From Orientallactaga sibirica (lineage: Eukaryota > Chordata > Mammalia > Rodentia > Dipodidae): a stretch of 64,000 bases of DNA. Every line of letters starts with the position of its first letter. The first letter of the stretch is position 1. This document shows positions 47,181 through 58,205 of this stretch, piece after piece. Made by a program: the position numbers and the translations under genes. The stretch is taken from the NCBI GenBank assembly GCA_036365145.1, contig JAEOAD010000031.1, positions 7,536,001-7,600,000 on the forward strand. The letters run 5' to 3'. A model generated the notes under the pieces. That model searched no databases and had not been told where the DNA came from. It saw only the letters and a list, made by a program, of their open reading frames with translations.

Positions 47181-47374
47181 GGGGAGAATGTCAGCAGGCT
47201 CAATCTGTAGAGCTGCTTGTGTGCAGTCACAGCTGCTTCTGATAAAGATGGCAATTGTTGTTTTTGTTCTGAGTACTGTTGCACAACTGTGTGTGCATAT
47301 GTGTGTGGAGGCCAGAGGAGGTCCAAGTCAGGTGTCTTCCTCAGTTGATCTGATCTCCATCTAATTATTGAGAC

Positions 47375-47476
47375 AGGTTCTTTTCTCTCTCTCCCTCCCT
47401 TCTCTTTCCCCTCCCTCCGTTCCTCCCTTCTCTTTCCCCTCCCTTCCTCCCTCCTTCCCTCTCTGTCTCTGATTTT
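47375..47476. repeat. CT-rich simple sequence
   Basis: CCCTCC/CTTCC repeats, probably the degenerated tail of the following inverted B1. Confidence 0.85.
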
Positions 47477-47618
47477 TCAAGGTGAGGTCTCTCTTTAGCC
47501 CATGCTGACCCGGAATTCACTGTGTTGTCTCAGGCTGGCCTCAAACTCATAGTGATCCTACTACTTCAGCCTCCCCAATGCTGGGATTAAAGTCATGCAC
47601 TACCACCGTACCTGGCAG
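47477..47618 (-). mobile_element. B1 SINE nested in B4-like SINE
   Basis: CAAGGTGAGGTCTCTCTTTAG to ACCGTACCTGGC. Confidence 0.85.
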
Positions 47619-47907
47619 CACAGGGCTTCTTGCTGTGCCAATCTGGCTAGACTAGCTGTCAGCAAGCCCCAGGGGTCCTCTATGTTCTGCTTCCCCGGTA
47701 TTAGATAGCAAGCATGTGCCATCATACCCATCTTTTACATGGGGGTCATGGATCCAAACTGTTAACTTCTCATGCTTGCATAGAAAGGACTGTACCCACT
47801 GAGCCCTCTCCAAGTCCCTAGTGAGGACATTCTTGAAGTCATATAAACTTAGACCATAAGCCTGGTTCATTGCTATTTTAACATTCTTATTCAAAAATAC
47901 GTGTGTA

Positions 47908-48052
47908 TAAGGCTGGGTGTGATGGCACACACCTTTAACCCCAGCACTCAGGAAGCAGAGGTAGGAGGATCATTGTGAGTTCCAGGCCAGCCTGGGACTA
48001 CATAGTGAATTCCAGGTCAGCCTGGGCTAGAATGAGACCTTACCTTTAAAAA
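47908..48052 (+). mobile_element. B1 SINE
   Basis: GGCTGGGTGTGATGGCACAC start, A-tail ending in AAAAAGAAAAACT. Confidence 0.9.
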
Positions 48053-48061
48053 GAAAAACTA

Positions 48062-48258
48062 GGGCTGGAGAGATGGCTTAGGGGATAAGGCGCCTGCCTC
48101 GTAACCCTAAGAACACTGGTTCCAATCTCCAGGTTCCACGTTTAGCCAGATGCAAAGTGACGCAAGGGCGCAATGCCGCACTTGGCCACAAGGGGGCGCT
48201 CACATCTGGATTTCGTTCGCAGCAGCTGAGACACTGCTAGGGCGCCCATCTCTGTCTT

Positions 48259-48290
<32 letters not shown>

Positions 48291-48355
48291 CCTCTCTCTC
48301 TCTCTCTGTCTCTCTCTGTCTCTCTGTGTCTCTCTCCAAAAAAATAAGATAAAAA

Positions 48356-48378
<23 letters not shown>
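48062..48378 (+). mobile_element. Long-form B2-type SINE with CTCF-like motif
   Basis: Head GGGCTGGAGAGATGGCTTAG, B-box TTCCAATCTCC, then the extra block with CCACAAGGGGGCGCT (48186-48200), CT tract 48260-48336 and A-tail. Flanked by AAAAAGAAAAACT at 48049-48061 and 48379-48391, so the insertion target was the preceding B1 tail. Confidence 0.9.
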
Positions 48379-48388
<10 letters not shown>

Positions 48389-48452
48389 CTACTTGTATAT
48401 AATGTATATGATGGCAACTTTCACGGCAAGTGTTGTTAATTGTGCTAGAATT

Positions 48453-48658
48453 CTTTTTTTAATATTTTATTTTTATTTATATTTGAGAGAGAGGGAGGGA
48501 GAGACAGAGAATGGGCACTCCGGGGCCTTCAGCCACTGCAAAGTCCAGAAGCATACACCATCTTGTGCATCTGGCTTACATGGGTCCTGTGGAATTGAAC
48601 CTGGGTCCTTTGGCTTTGCAGGCAAGTGCCTTAACTACTAAGCAATCTCTCCAGCCCC
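48453..48658 (-). mobile_element. B2-type SINE
   Basis: Body lacks about 10 bases at the AAC-GAACTCCAGATG motif; inverted pair with 48708-48915. Confidence 0.9.
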
Positions 48659-48707
48659 CCGAGCTCAGGATTTTTTTACTGTAGCTCCAATCAAAGGGAC
48701 AGGAGGG

Positions 48708-48915
48708 CCAGAAAGATGGCTCAGCAGTTAAGGCACTTGCCTGCAAAGCCTAATGACCCAGGTTTATTCCCCAGTACCCATGTAAAGCCAGTTGCACAAA
48801 GTAGTACATGCATCTGGAGTTCATTTGTAGCAGCTAGAGGCCCTGACATGCCCATTTTCTCTGTGTGTCTCTCATTTGTCTCTCTCTGCTTGCAAATAAA
48901 TGGCTTTTTTTAAAA
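48708..48915 (+). mobile_element. B2-type SINE
   Basis: GGCCAGAAAGATGGCTCAGC head; short CT tract. Confidence 0.9.
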
Positions 48916-48946
48916 GGGGGACAGAATATATTCTATTTGGCCCAAG

Positions 48947-48948
<2 letters not shown>

Positions 48949-48980
<32 letters not shown>

Positions 48981-49106
48981 AAACAGTCTTGTGTAGCTTG
49001 GGTGGCCTCAAACTCCTTAAGTAGTCAAGTATGAACTTGAATTTCTGGTCCTTCTGCCTCTACCTCCAAAGTTCTGGGATTGCAAACATGTATCTCCATG
49101 CCAGGC
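48949..49106 (-). mobile_element. Old B1-related monomer with T31 run
   Basis: Long T-run 48949-48979, then GAAACAGTCTTGTGTAGC to CATGCCAGGC. Confidence 0.65.
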
Positions 49107-49299
49107 TTCAAGGTTTAATTCATGATTGACACCAAGGCTATGAAAACCACCATGAAGGAGAGTGGTAGGAAAGCAGAGTTGCTAGCAGGGCTTGCTTCTA
49201 TAGGAACTAAGAAGTCCTCCTGTTTACCTAGTGCCACAGATGAGCAGGGAAACAAACAGTAATTGAACCAAAGTCCTTGTTATCAAAGTTAGAATCACT

Positions 49300-49555
49300 G
49301 CATTTTTAAAAATTTGAGTGTGACAGGGAGAGAGACAGAGAAAGAGAGGAAGAGGCAGAGAGAGAATGGGCGCACCAGGGCCTTTTCAGGTGCTATGAAC
49401 CAACCTCAGATTCATGTGGTCCTCTTGTGCACATGTGTGACATTGTGCGCTTGCATCACTTTTGTGTCTGGCTAAATGTGGGACCTGGAGATTCAAACGG
49501 GCATTCTTAGGCTTTGCAGGCAGGTGCCTTAACTGCTGATCCATCTCTCCAGCCC
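49300..49555 (-). mobile_element. Long-form B2-type SINE, motif decayed
   Basis: Carries the same extra block as 12580 and 48062 (GGTCCTCTTGTGCACATGTG, GCGCTTGCATCAC), but the GGGGGCG core is lost. Confidence 0.8.
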
Positions 49556-49571
49556 CAAATCACTACATTTA

Positions 49572-49793
49572 AAATATATATATTTTTTTTTATTTATTTA
49601 TTTATTTGAGAGAGAGAAAGAGGCAAAAGAGAGAGAGAGAATAGGCACACCAGGGCATCCATCCACTGCAAATGAACTCCAGATGCATGTGCCACTTTGT
49701 GCATCTGGCTTACGTGGGTCTTGGAGAATCAAACCAGGGTCTTTTGGCTTTGCAGGCAAACGCCTTAACTGCCAAGCCATCTCTCCAGCCCCT
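49572..49793 (-). mobile_element. B2-type SINE
   Basis: (ATTT)n tail 49588-49606; head complement CCATCTCTCCAGCCCC. Confidence 0.95.
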
Positions 49794-49796
49794 TTT

Positions 49797-49862
49797 TTTA
49801 AAAAAATAAATATTTTTTTTATTTATATGAGAGAGAGAAAGAGGCAGAGAGAGAGAATGGGT
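49797..49862 (-). mobile_element. B2-type SINE tail fragment
   Basis: Only tail and GA tract up to GAGAATGGGT. Confidence 0.75.
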
Positions 49863-49915
49863 TTAAATTTTTACTAGTTTCAAGAATGAGATGTTAAATC
49901 ATATTTAGGTCTTCC

Positions 49916-50430
49916 TGGCTTGAGGAGATAGCCCATTTGGTAAAATGCTTCTGGTGCAAGCATGAAGCATCCCCAAATGACGTTCAAAAAGTCTGGCATT
50001 TTAAGCCAGGTGTGGTGGTCCACGCCTTTAATCCCAGCACTTGGGAGGCAGAGGTAGGAGGATCGCCATGAGTATGAGGCCACCCTGAGACTACATAGTT
50101 AATTCCAGGTCAGCCTGGGCTAGAGTGAGACCCTACCTCGAAAAAAAAAAAAACAAAACAAAAAAAAAAAAAAAAAAAGGTCTGGCATTTTATCATCCCA
50201 GCACTTTGGATGTGGATACAGGTAGATTCCGGGGCCTAGTGGCCAGCCAGTCTAGCCTATGTGGTGAGTTCAGGCCATTGAGAGATCCTATCTCAAAAAA
50301 AAAGGTGGACAGTATTTTGAGGAACAACCTCCCCAAAGTTGTCCTGTGGCTTCTACATACATGCACACATACGCACATGCACACATACACACAAATGTGT
50401 AATATAAATAGTTCATATTTCTAAGAAGCT
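49916..50430 (+). mobile_element. B3-like tRNA-derived SINE split by a B1
   Basis: Head 49916-50003 (GGCTTGAGGAGATAGCCC), body 50180-50300, CA-rich tail 50355-50395. Split with a 13-bp duplication GTCTGGCATTTTA at 49991-50003 and 50180-50192. Confidence 0.65.
50004..50179 (+). mobile_element. B1 SINE nested in B3-like SINE
   Basis: AGCCAGGTGTGGTGGTCCAC start, A-tail 50140-50178. Confidence 0.95.
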
Positions 50431-50529
50431 CATAAGGTGAAAAATAGCCTCCTATCATGTATGCAAACAAAATTATTAACATTTAATATATTTGGCTTTT
50501 TTCAAAGATTTTTTTTTTCTAATTTATTT

Positions 50530-50660
50530 CCTTAAAAACTATTTTATTTCTTTGAGCGAGACAGATAGAGAAAGAAAGAATGGGCACACCAGTACCTCCA
50601 GCCACTGCAAACGAACTGCAGATGCATGTGTCACCTTGTGAATCTGGTTTAAAGATTTTT
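50530..50660 (-). mobile_element. B2-type SINE, 5' part missing
   Basis: Tail, purine tract and body to CTTGTGAATCTGGTTTAAAG; the head is absent. Confidence 0.8.
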
Positions 50661-50812
50661 TTGTTTGTTTGTTTTTCAAGGTAGGGTCTCACTCTAGCTC
50701 AGGCTGACCTGGAATTTACTATTAGTCTCAGGGTAGCCTGGAACTCACGGTGATCCTCCTACCTCTGCCTCCCGAGTGCTGGGATTAAAGGCATGCACCA
50801 CCACGCCAGGCC
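50661..50812 (-). mobile_element. B1 SINE
   Basis: Flanked by TTAAAGATTTTT at 50649-50660 and 50813-50824. Confidence 0.95.
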
Positions 50813-50872
50813 TTAAAGATTTTTAAAAATTTTGTGTATTTAACCTTATTATATAGCCAGTATTGTAGCCTA

Positions 50873-51043
50873 CTTTTTTTTTGTTTGTTTTTCATTTTTT
50901 GTTTTTCGAGGTAGGGTCTTACTCTAGCCCAGGCTGACCTGGAATTCACTCTGTAATCTCAGGGTGGCCTTGAACTCATGGTGATCCTCCTACCTCTGCC
51001 TCCGAGTGCTGGGATTAAAGGCATGTGCCACCACGCTTGGCTT
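50873..51043 (-). mobile_element. B1 SINE
   Basis: TTTTGTTTTTCGAGGTAGGG start (CpG kept), ends ACGCTTGGC. Flanked by TGTAGCCTACTTTT at 50865-50878 and 51044-51057. Confidence 0.95.
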
Positions 51044-51221
51044 TGTAGCCTACTTTTACTTGCTGCTTTTATGATAGACATTTTACCCCATAATCAGTAA
51101 AAAGCCACAACTTTTCATTGTTTTAATTTTTTTCTTTTCATTGTCTTAAACAGTGTAGTATTGAATGTACACAGAGCTTTGTCTGTGTGTGGAGAGTTCT
51201 TTTGGGCAAGGAATAGAATTA

Positions 51222-51450
51222 TAAGCAAGGCTTGGTGGCTTATCCTTGTAGTTCCAGCATTTGGAAGACTGAAGCAGGAGGATTGCTGTGAGTTCAAGGC
51301 CAGCTTGAACTACATACTGAATTTGGGGCTAGCCTGGACTGCATAGTGAGATTCCTCCAAAAGAAGAAAAATGTTAAAAGAGGGGGTATCTCAGTGGAAG
51401 TATGCTTGCTTAGCACGTGTGAAGCTCAGGATTCAATCCTCAGGTGGAGG
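51222..51450 (+). mobile_element. B1-like SINE followed by ID head
   Basis: B1-like 51222-51362 (AAGGCTTGGTGGCTTATCC start), then an ID-like tRNA piece 51377-51450 (GGGTATCTCAGTGGAAGTATG). Confidence 0.65.
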
Positions 51451-52825
<1,375 letters not shown>

Positions 52826-52827
52826 CT

Positions 52828-52989
52828 TCCCTTCCCCTCCCCGCTGAGGTAGGGTCTCACTCTAGGCCAGGCTGACCTAGAATTCACTCTGTAGTCTTAG
52901 GGTGGCCTTGAACTCACAGCACTCCTTTTACCTCTGCCTCCCAAGTACTGGGATTACTGGGATTAAAGGCATGTGCTACCACACCCACC
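52828..52989 (-). mobile_element. B1 SINE
   Basis: GCTGAGGTAGGGTCTCACTC with GGGATTACT duplicated near 52950; ends ACACCCACC. Confidence 0.85.
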
Positions 52990-53137
52990 TTTTTTTGTTT
53001 TGTTTTGTTTTTGGAGTCAGGATCTCATGTACTCCAGGCCTCCCTCAAATTTGCCATGTGGATAAGGATGACTTTGAACTCAACCCCGTTGTTTTGCCTT
53101 TTGAGTGCTAGGATTATAGGTGCACACCACTACATTC
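52990..53137 (-). mobile_element. Old B1-related monomer
   Basis: (TTTTG)n tail, GGAGTCAGGATCTCATGTAC to CACTACATTCAGC. Confidence 0.65.
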
Positions 53138-53442
53138 AGCTTAGTTGGTAGAGGTGCTTGTGTAACATGCATAAAGCTTTGGGTATGATCCCTAGCACTG
53201 CACAAAACTAGGGTGGTGGCTGGGCATGGTGGCTCATGCCTTTAATCCCAGCCCTTGGGAGGCAGAGGTAGGAGGATCGCCAGGAGTTCAAGGCCTGCCT
53301 GAGACTACATAGTGAATTCCAGGTCAGCCTGTACCAGAGTGAAACCAAAAAAAAGAAAAAAGAAACCTAAGGTGGTGGCACTTACCGTAATCCCAGATTT
53401 GGGAAGATAACTGAAGTTCAAGGTCATACTCTGCTTTAGAAT
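53138..53442 (+). mobile_element. ID-B1 composite split by a B1
   Basis: ID head 53138-53216 (TTAGTTGGTAGAGGTGCTTG); B1-like part resumes 53369-53442. Flanks of the insert: CTAGGGTGGTGG and CTAAGGTGGTGG. Confidence 0.7.
53218..53367 (+). mobile_element. B1 SINE nested in ID-B1
   Basis: GGCTGGGCATGGTGGCTCATG start, end GAGTGAAACC and A/G tail. Confidence 0.9.
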
Positions 53443-53925
53443 AAGTTCCCTCTTTTACTTTCCTTGCATTGAAATTGTTGAAGAAACTAGGTTGTTCTTC
53501 CCCACATTCTAGACTTGCTCATTGCATCTGTAGAGTAGTGGTTATCATGTTTCTCATTTCCCCTATTTCCTATTACTGGTAGTTAGATTTAGAAGCACAA
53601 ACAGCTCACTTTAAATTACAAGCCTGTGTTTGTTGGGGACTGTGTGGGTAGGTTAATGCACTTTTACACATAAAAGCACATAATGGACCTCATTTGATAT
53701 AGTCAAGTAGATACATTTCTATCCTTGCTGACTTTCCTGCCTTTCTCATTTGAAAGATGAACCTAAGTAACACAGTGGCATGCCACTGCCTGTGACTACA
53801 GAAGCTTCTCTTGTAATTCCTTTTGATTTTTAATTTAAAATGAGAAAATGAAGTATTAAAGGCATTTGAAGAGGTAATGCTGTTATTCTACTATCTTCGT
53901 GGTGTACTCCATTTGGGTGTTTGTT
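53443..53925. other. Intron 4 sequence, unassigned
   Basis: No repeat recognised. Confidence 0.25.
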
Positions 53926-53929
53926 TACG

Positions 53930-54260
53930 CATATTTATGTTGTAGGCTGTAACTGCAGTAGGCATTATATTTTGTAGTCTGCTCTAGTTTTATAAATGTT
54001 TTCCCATCTTGTTACAAAGTCCTCACACTTACAGTCCTAATGATGACATATTATTCCATCAATTAGATGTGTCATACTTTATTAAACTATTGCCCTGTTA
54101 CTGAGCATTTATTCTTTTTATGCATTTTCTCATTAGAGTGAACCATATAGTAGTCATTTTTAATCATGTTAGTACTTTATTTCATTCTTAGGAATGGGAT
54201 TATTTCACCAAAACAGATGAATATCTTTAGTTTTGCTTATATATTTGCTTTTCAAAAAGG
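53930..54260 (-). mobile_element. L1M 3' UTR fragment
   Basis: TTTATTAAACTATTGCCCTG followed by TTACTGAGCATTTATTC, and TTCTTAGGAATGGGATTATT, are antisense ancient L1 patterns. Confidence 0.7.
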
Positions 54261-54269
54261 GGTATTACA

Positions 54270-54423
54270 ACCGGCATTGTGGCTCACACCTTTAATCCCA
54301 GCACTTAAAAGGCAGAGGTAGGAGTATCACCATGAGTTCGAGGCCAGCCTGAGACTCCATAGTGAATTCCAGGTCAGCCTGGCCTAAACAAACAACAAAA
54401 ACAAAGAAACAAAACAAAAAAAG
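54270..54423 (+). mobile_element. B1 SINE, 3'-shortened
   Basis: ACCGGCATTGTGGCTCACACC start; jumps from GTCAGCCTGGCCT to the A-tail. Confidence 0.85.
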
Positions 54424-54532
54424 AGGAGTGGAATTACAGAGCTTTTTAATTCAGCACTCTTCATTTTCTAGAACTTGCCCTAATTCAACCCCAAGCCTGT
54501 TCATCATCTCTAGTTTCCCAAACCACAAGTTA

Positions 54533-54702
54533 GGTTTTTTTTTTTTAATTTAATTAATTAATTTATTTATTTATTTGAGAGAGAGAGAGAGGAAGAGGCA
54601 GATAGAGAGAGAATGGGCATGCCAGGGCCTCAGGAATCGAACCAGTGTCCTTATACTTCGTAGGCAAATGCCTTAACCGCTAAGCCATTTCTCTAGCCCA
54701 CA
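54533..54702 (-). mobile_element. B2-type SINE with internal deletion
   Basis: (ATTT)n, GA tract, then GCCAGGGCCTCAGGAATCGAAC: about 70 bases of body are missing. Confidence 0.85.
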
Positions 54703-54803
54703 TGTTAGTTACTTTATATGTTAGGAAAAGTATTTAAGGACTAGGATAGACAGAGGCATCTTTTGTCTCAAAATACTAGATGAAAAATTCAAAACTACTT
54801 ACT

Positions 54804-54850
54804 TTGTTGTTAGGCAAGCACTCTACCACTAAGCTACATCTCCCAGCCCC
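54804..54850 (-). mobile_element. ID SINE head fragment
   Basis: TTAGGCAAGCACTCTACCAC followed by TAAGCTACATCTCCCAGCCCC, the complement of an ID 5' end. Confidence 0.6.
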
Positions 54851-54909
54851 ATTATTTTATTTCTGTGTGTGAAAAGAAAGAACCTTCAAAGAGAATTTAT
54901 TCCTTCAAA

Positions 54910-55190
54910 GTTGTTTTTTTGTTTTTGTTTTTGTTTTCTGAGGTAGCATCTTACTGTAGCTCAGGCTGACCTAGATCTCACTCTGTAGTCCCAAGTTGGC
55001 CTCACACTCACAGCAGTCCTCCTACCTCTGCCTGCCTAGTGCTGGGATTAAAGGTGTGTGTCTCATGTAGCCCAGGCTGGCCTCAAACTTGCTAGGTAGC
55101 CAAGGGTGACTTAAACTTCTAATCCTCTTGCCTCTGTCTCCTGAGTGCTGGGTTTATAAGTGTGTGCTATTACACTCCACTGGAGAATTT
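54910..55190 (-). mobile_element. B1 SINE and an old B1 half in series
   Basis: 54910-55060 B1 (TTTTGTTTTCTGAGGTAGC start); 55060-55185 diverged second monomer from TCTCATGTAGCCCAGGC. Confidence 0.75.
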
Positions 55191-55192
55191 AT

Positions 55193-55352
55193 TTTTTATT
55201 TTTACTTTTTCAAGGAAGAGTCTTACTCTAGCCCAGCCTGACTTGAAATTCACTATGTAATCTCAGGGTGGCCTCAAACTCAGTTATTTTTCTGCCTCTG
55301 CCTCTGCCTCCCAAGTGCTGGGATTAAAGGTATGCACCACCATGCCTGGCTT
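55193..55352 (-). mobile_element. B1 SINE
   Basis: Flanked by GGAGAATTTATTTTT at 55182-55196 and 55353-55367, a long target duplication. Confidence 0.9.
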
Positions 55353-55548
55353 GGAGAATTTATTTTTAAAACTAAAAAGCTTAAAGATGAGCCTAGAGCT
55401 ATATTGTCCTGTAGAATAGCCACTAGCCACATGTAGCTATTAAGCATTTACAGTGAGATTAATTAAGTTGAAATGTATGCAAGTGCCAAGTACATAACAG
55501 ATTTCACAAATTTAGTTAAAAGTATTAATTAAAAATATATTTATTTGG

Positions 55549-55750
55549 GCTGGAAAGATGGCTTAGCGAAGCCTAAGGACCCATGTTTGACTCTCCAGAT
55601 CCCACTTTAGCCAGATTCACAAAGGTGAGACAAGCACAAGGTTGCACATGCCCACTAGGTGGCACAAGTGTGTGGAGTTTGTTTTTAGTGGCTGAGGCCT
55701 GGGTGTGGCAATTCTCTCTCTCTGACTCTCTGTCTCTCAAAAAAAAAGTT
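55549..55750 (+). mobile_element. Long-form B2-type SINE with CTCF consensus-like motif
   Basis: Head GGGCTGGAAAGATGGCTTAG with part of the A-to-B box region deleted. CCACTAGGTGGCA at 55652-55664 fits the CTCF core at every position I can check. Short CT tract and A-tail. Confidence 0.85.
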
Positions 55751-55751
55751 C

Positions 55752-55975
55752 AGGGGCTGGAGAGATGGCTTAGCAGTTAAGCGCTTGCCTGTGAAGCCAA
55801 AGGACCCCAGTTTGAGGCTTGATTCCCCAGGACCCATGTAAACCAGATGCACAAGGTGGCGCATGCATCTGGAGTTCGTTTGCAGGGGCTGGAGGCCCTG
55901 GTGTGCCCATTCTCTCTCCCTCTCTCTCTCTGCTTCTTTCTCTGTCTCTCTCAAATAAATAAAATGTTTTAAAAG
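55752..55975 (+). mobile_element. B2-type SINE
   Basis: GGGGCTGGAGAGATGGCTTAG head directly after the previous copy's tail; forms an inverted pair with 55990-56205. Confidence 0.95.
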
Positions 55976-55989
55976 TTCACATATATATA

Positions 55990-56205
55990 TAATTTATTTA
56001 CTTGACATTGGGGAAGGAAGAAAAAACAGCACATAGAGAGAATGGGTACACCAGGGTCTCTAGACACTGCAATTGAACTCCAGACACATGTGCCATCTTG
56101 TGTATCTGGTTTACGTGGGTACTGGGGAATCAAGCCTCAAACTGGTGTCCTCTGGCTTCACAGGCAAGCGCTTAACCAACCGTTAAGCCATCTCTCTAGC
56201 CCCTA
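55990..56205 (-). mobile_element. B2-type SINE
   Basis: Head complement CCATCTCTCTAGCCCC, with a small AACC duplication near 56175. Confidence 0.9.
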
Positions 56206-56294
56206 TTAATGTTTTTATAGTGATTCTATGTGGACACAATAGTTTGATTTATTGTATTGAATAAAATACATTAACAAAATGAATTTCATTTTTC

Positions 56295-56482
56295 ATTTTT
56301 TTAAAGTAATTATTACTTGAGAGAGAGAATAGGCAAGCCAGGGCCTCCTGCCATTGCAAATGAATACCAGATGCATGTGCCACTGGTGCATCTGGCTTTA
56401 CATGGGTACTGGGGAATCAAACATGGGTTGTCAGGCTTTACAAGCAAGTGCCTATAACCTCTGAGCCATCTCTCCAGCCCCC
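56295..56482 (-). mobile_element. B2-type SINE, tail-shortened
   Basis: TTTTTTAAAGTAATTATTAC start; head complement at 56466-56482. Confidence 0.85.
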
Positions 56483-56519
56483 ACTTTTATTTTAACGTGG
56501 TTCTATAAAAATTTTAAAT

Positions 56520-56676
56520 TACCAGGCATGGTGGCACACACCTTTAATCCCAGCACTCGAGAGACAGAAGTAGGAGGATTGCCATGAGTCCAAGGCCACC
56601 CTGAGACTACATAGTGAATTCCAGGTCAGCCTGGGCTAGAGCAAGACCCTACCTTGGACCACCCCCCCAAAAAAAT
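56520..56676 (+). mobile_element. B1 SINE
   Basis: ACCAGGCATGGTGGCACACAC start, tail CCACCCCCCCAAAAAAA. Confidence 0.9.
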
Positions 56677-56870
56677 TTATTTATATTTATTTATTTATTA
56701 GAGACAGGGAGAGGGAGAGTAAGAATGGGCATGCCAGGGTCTCTAGCCACTACAAACTCCAGATGCATGTGTCACCATGTGCATCTGGCTTACATGGGGT
56801 CTGGAAAATTGAACCTGGGCCTTAGGCCTCACAAGTATGCGCCTTAACCACTAAGCCATCTCTCCAGACC
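56677..56870 (-). mobile_element. B2-type SINE
   Basis: Short purine tract; body lacks about 8 bases; head complement CCATCTCTCCAGACC. Confidence 0.9.
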
Positions 56871-56887
56871 TATGTGTGTGTGTGTGT

Positions 56888-57050
56888 ATTTTTTTTTTTT
56901 TTTTGGTTTTTGAGGTAGCATCTCACTCTCGCCCTAGGCTGACCTGGCATTCATTATATAGTCTCAGGGTGGCCTTAAACTCACAGTGATCCTCCTACCT
57001 TTGCCTCCCAAGTGCTGGGATTAAAGTCCTGCGCCATCATGCCCAGCTTC
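56888..57050 (-). mobile_element. B1 SINE
   Basis: T16 tail, GAGGTAGCATCTCACTC, ends ATGCCCAGC. Confidence 0.9.
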
Positions 57051-57067
57051 AATTTTTTTTTTTTTTT

Positions 57068-57195
57068 AATTAAGCTGTGTGTGGTGGTGGCTTATGCCTT
57101 TAACCCCAGCTCTCAGGGGGCTGCTATAACAGGATCACTGTGAGTTCCATGTCAGTGTGAGCGAGGGTAAGACTCTCCTTCAGAAAAACAAACCG
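57068..57195 (+). mobile_element. B1 SINE, diverged
   Basis: AGCTGTGTGTGGTGGTGGCTT start; middle shortened; A-tail. Confidence 0.7.
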
Positions 57196-57743
<548 letters not shown>

Positions 57744-58205
57744 GTGCCTCACCACAGCTAGGCGGTCCGGCCTCCAGGATTTTACCCCCCGCTTGTCTCA
57801 GTGGACTCCACCACCAAAGCTGCTGGCTGCCAGCTTTGGGGCTTCCAGATTGGTATACCTCATATGGGACACAGCCTGAGAGAGGAGCCGGAGGATGTAA
57901 CCTAGTTGGGATTTTTTCAGTGTATGCAGTACTGTTACTGATAGGTTTGAAAGTCCTCTTGCCTTTTCCCTGTGGGAACACCCAGCATTAAGTCCATTTA
58001 ATTTTTATTAATTAGCATTTTATGGCTGTGAACATAAAAGCATTACCCCTTCCCCCCTTTAATGTCATTTCTATGGCACTATGATCTGCGCCCAAAGCAG
58101 GTAAATCGTGTTTACGCATGAGAACTGTGTGTATCCTTTCCACTTACCCAACAAGCAGGGCTGTCTTTATAAGGAAAACAATAAAGCCTTGGTATTTTCT
58201 TACAT
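57744..58205 (+). other. DET1: DET1 3' UTR
   Basis: About 460 bases, repeat-free, running to the poly(A) signal. Cleavage is presumed about 58198-58205. Reading frames within it (for example minus 57712-57981) are shadows. Confidence 0.75.
58180..58185 (+). terminator. DET1: DET1 poly(A) signal AATAAA
   Basis: Canonical hexamer about 440 bases after the stop, followed by a T-rich stretch (TTGGTATTTTCTT) and GT-containing sequence that may serve as the downstream element. Confidence 0.75.

Larger units (their letters stand above)
47280..47818 (-). mobile_element. B4-like SINE split by a CT tract and a B1
   Basis: Left part 47280-47373 (GGAGGCCAGAGGAGGTCCAAG ... GAGACAGGTTC). Right part 47620-47818 (TGGCTAGACTAGCTGTCAGC ... 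CCACTGAGCCCTCTCC). Order and content match B4. Confidence 0.7.
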
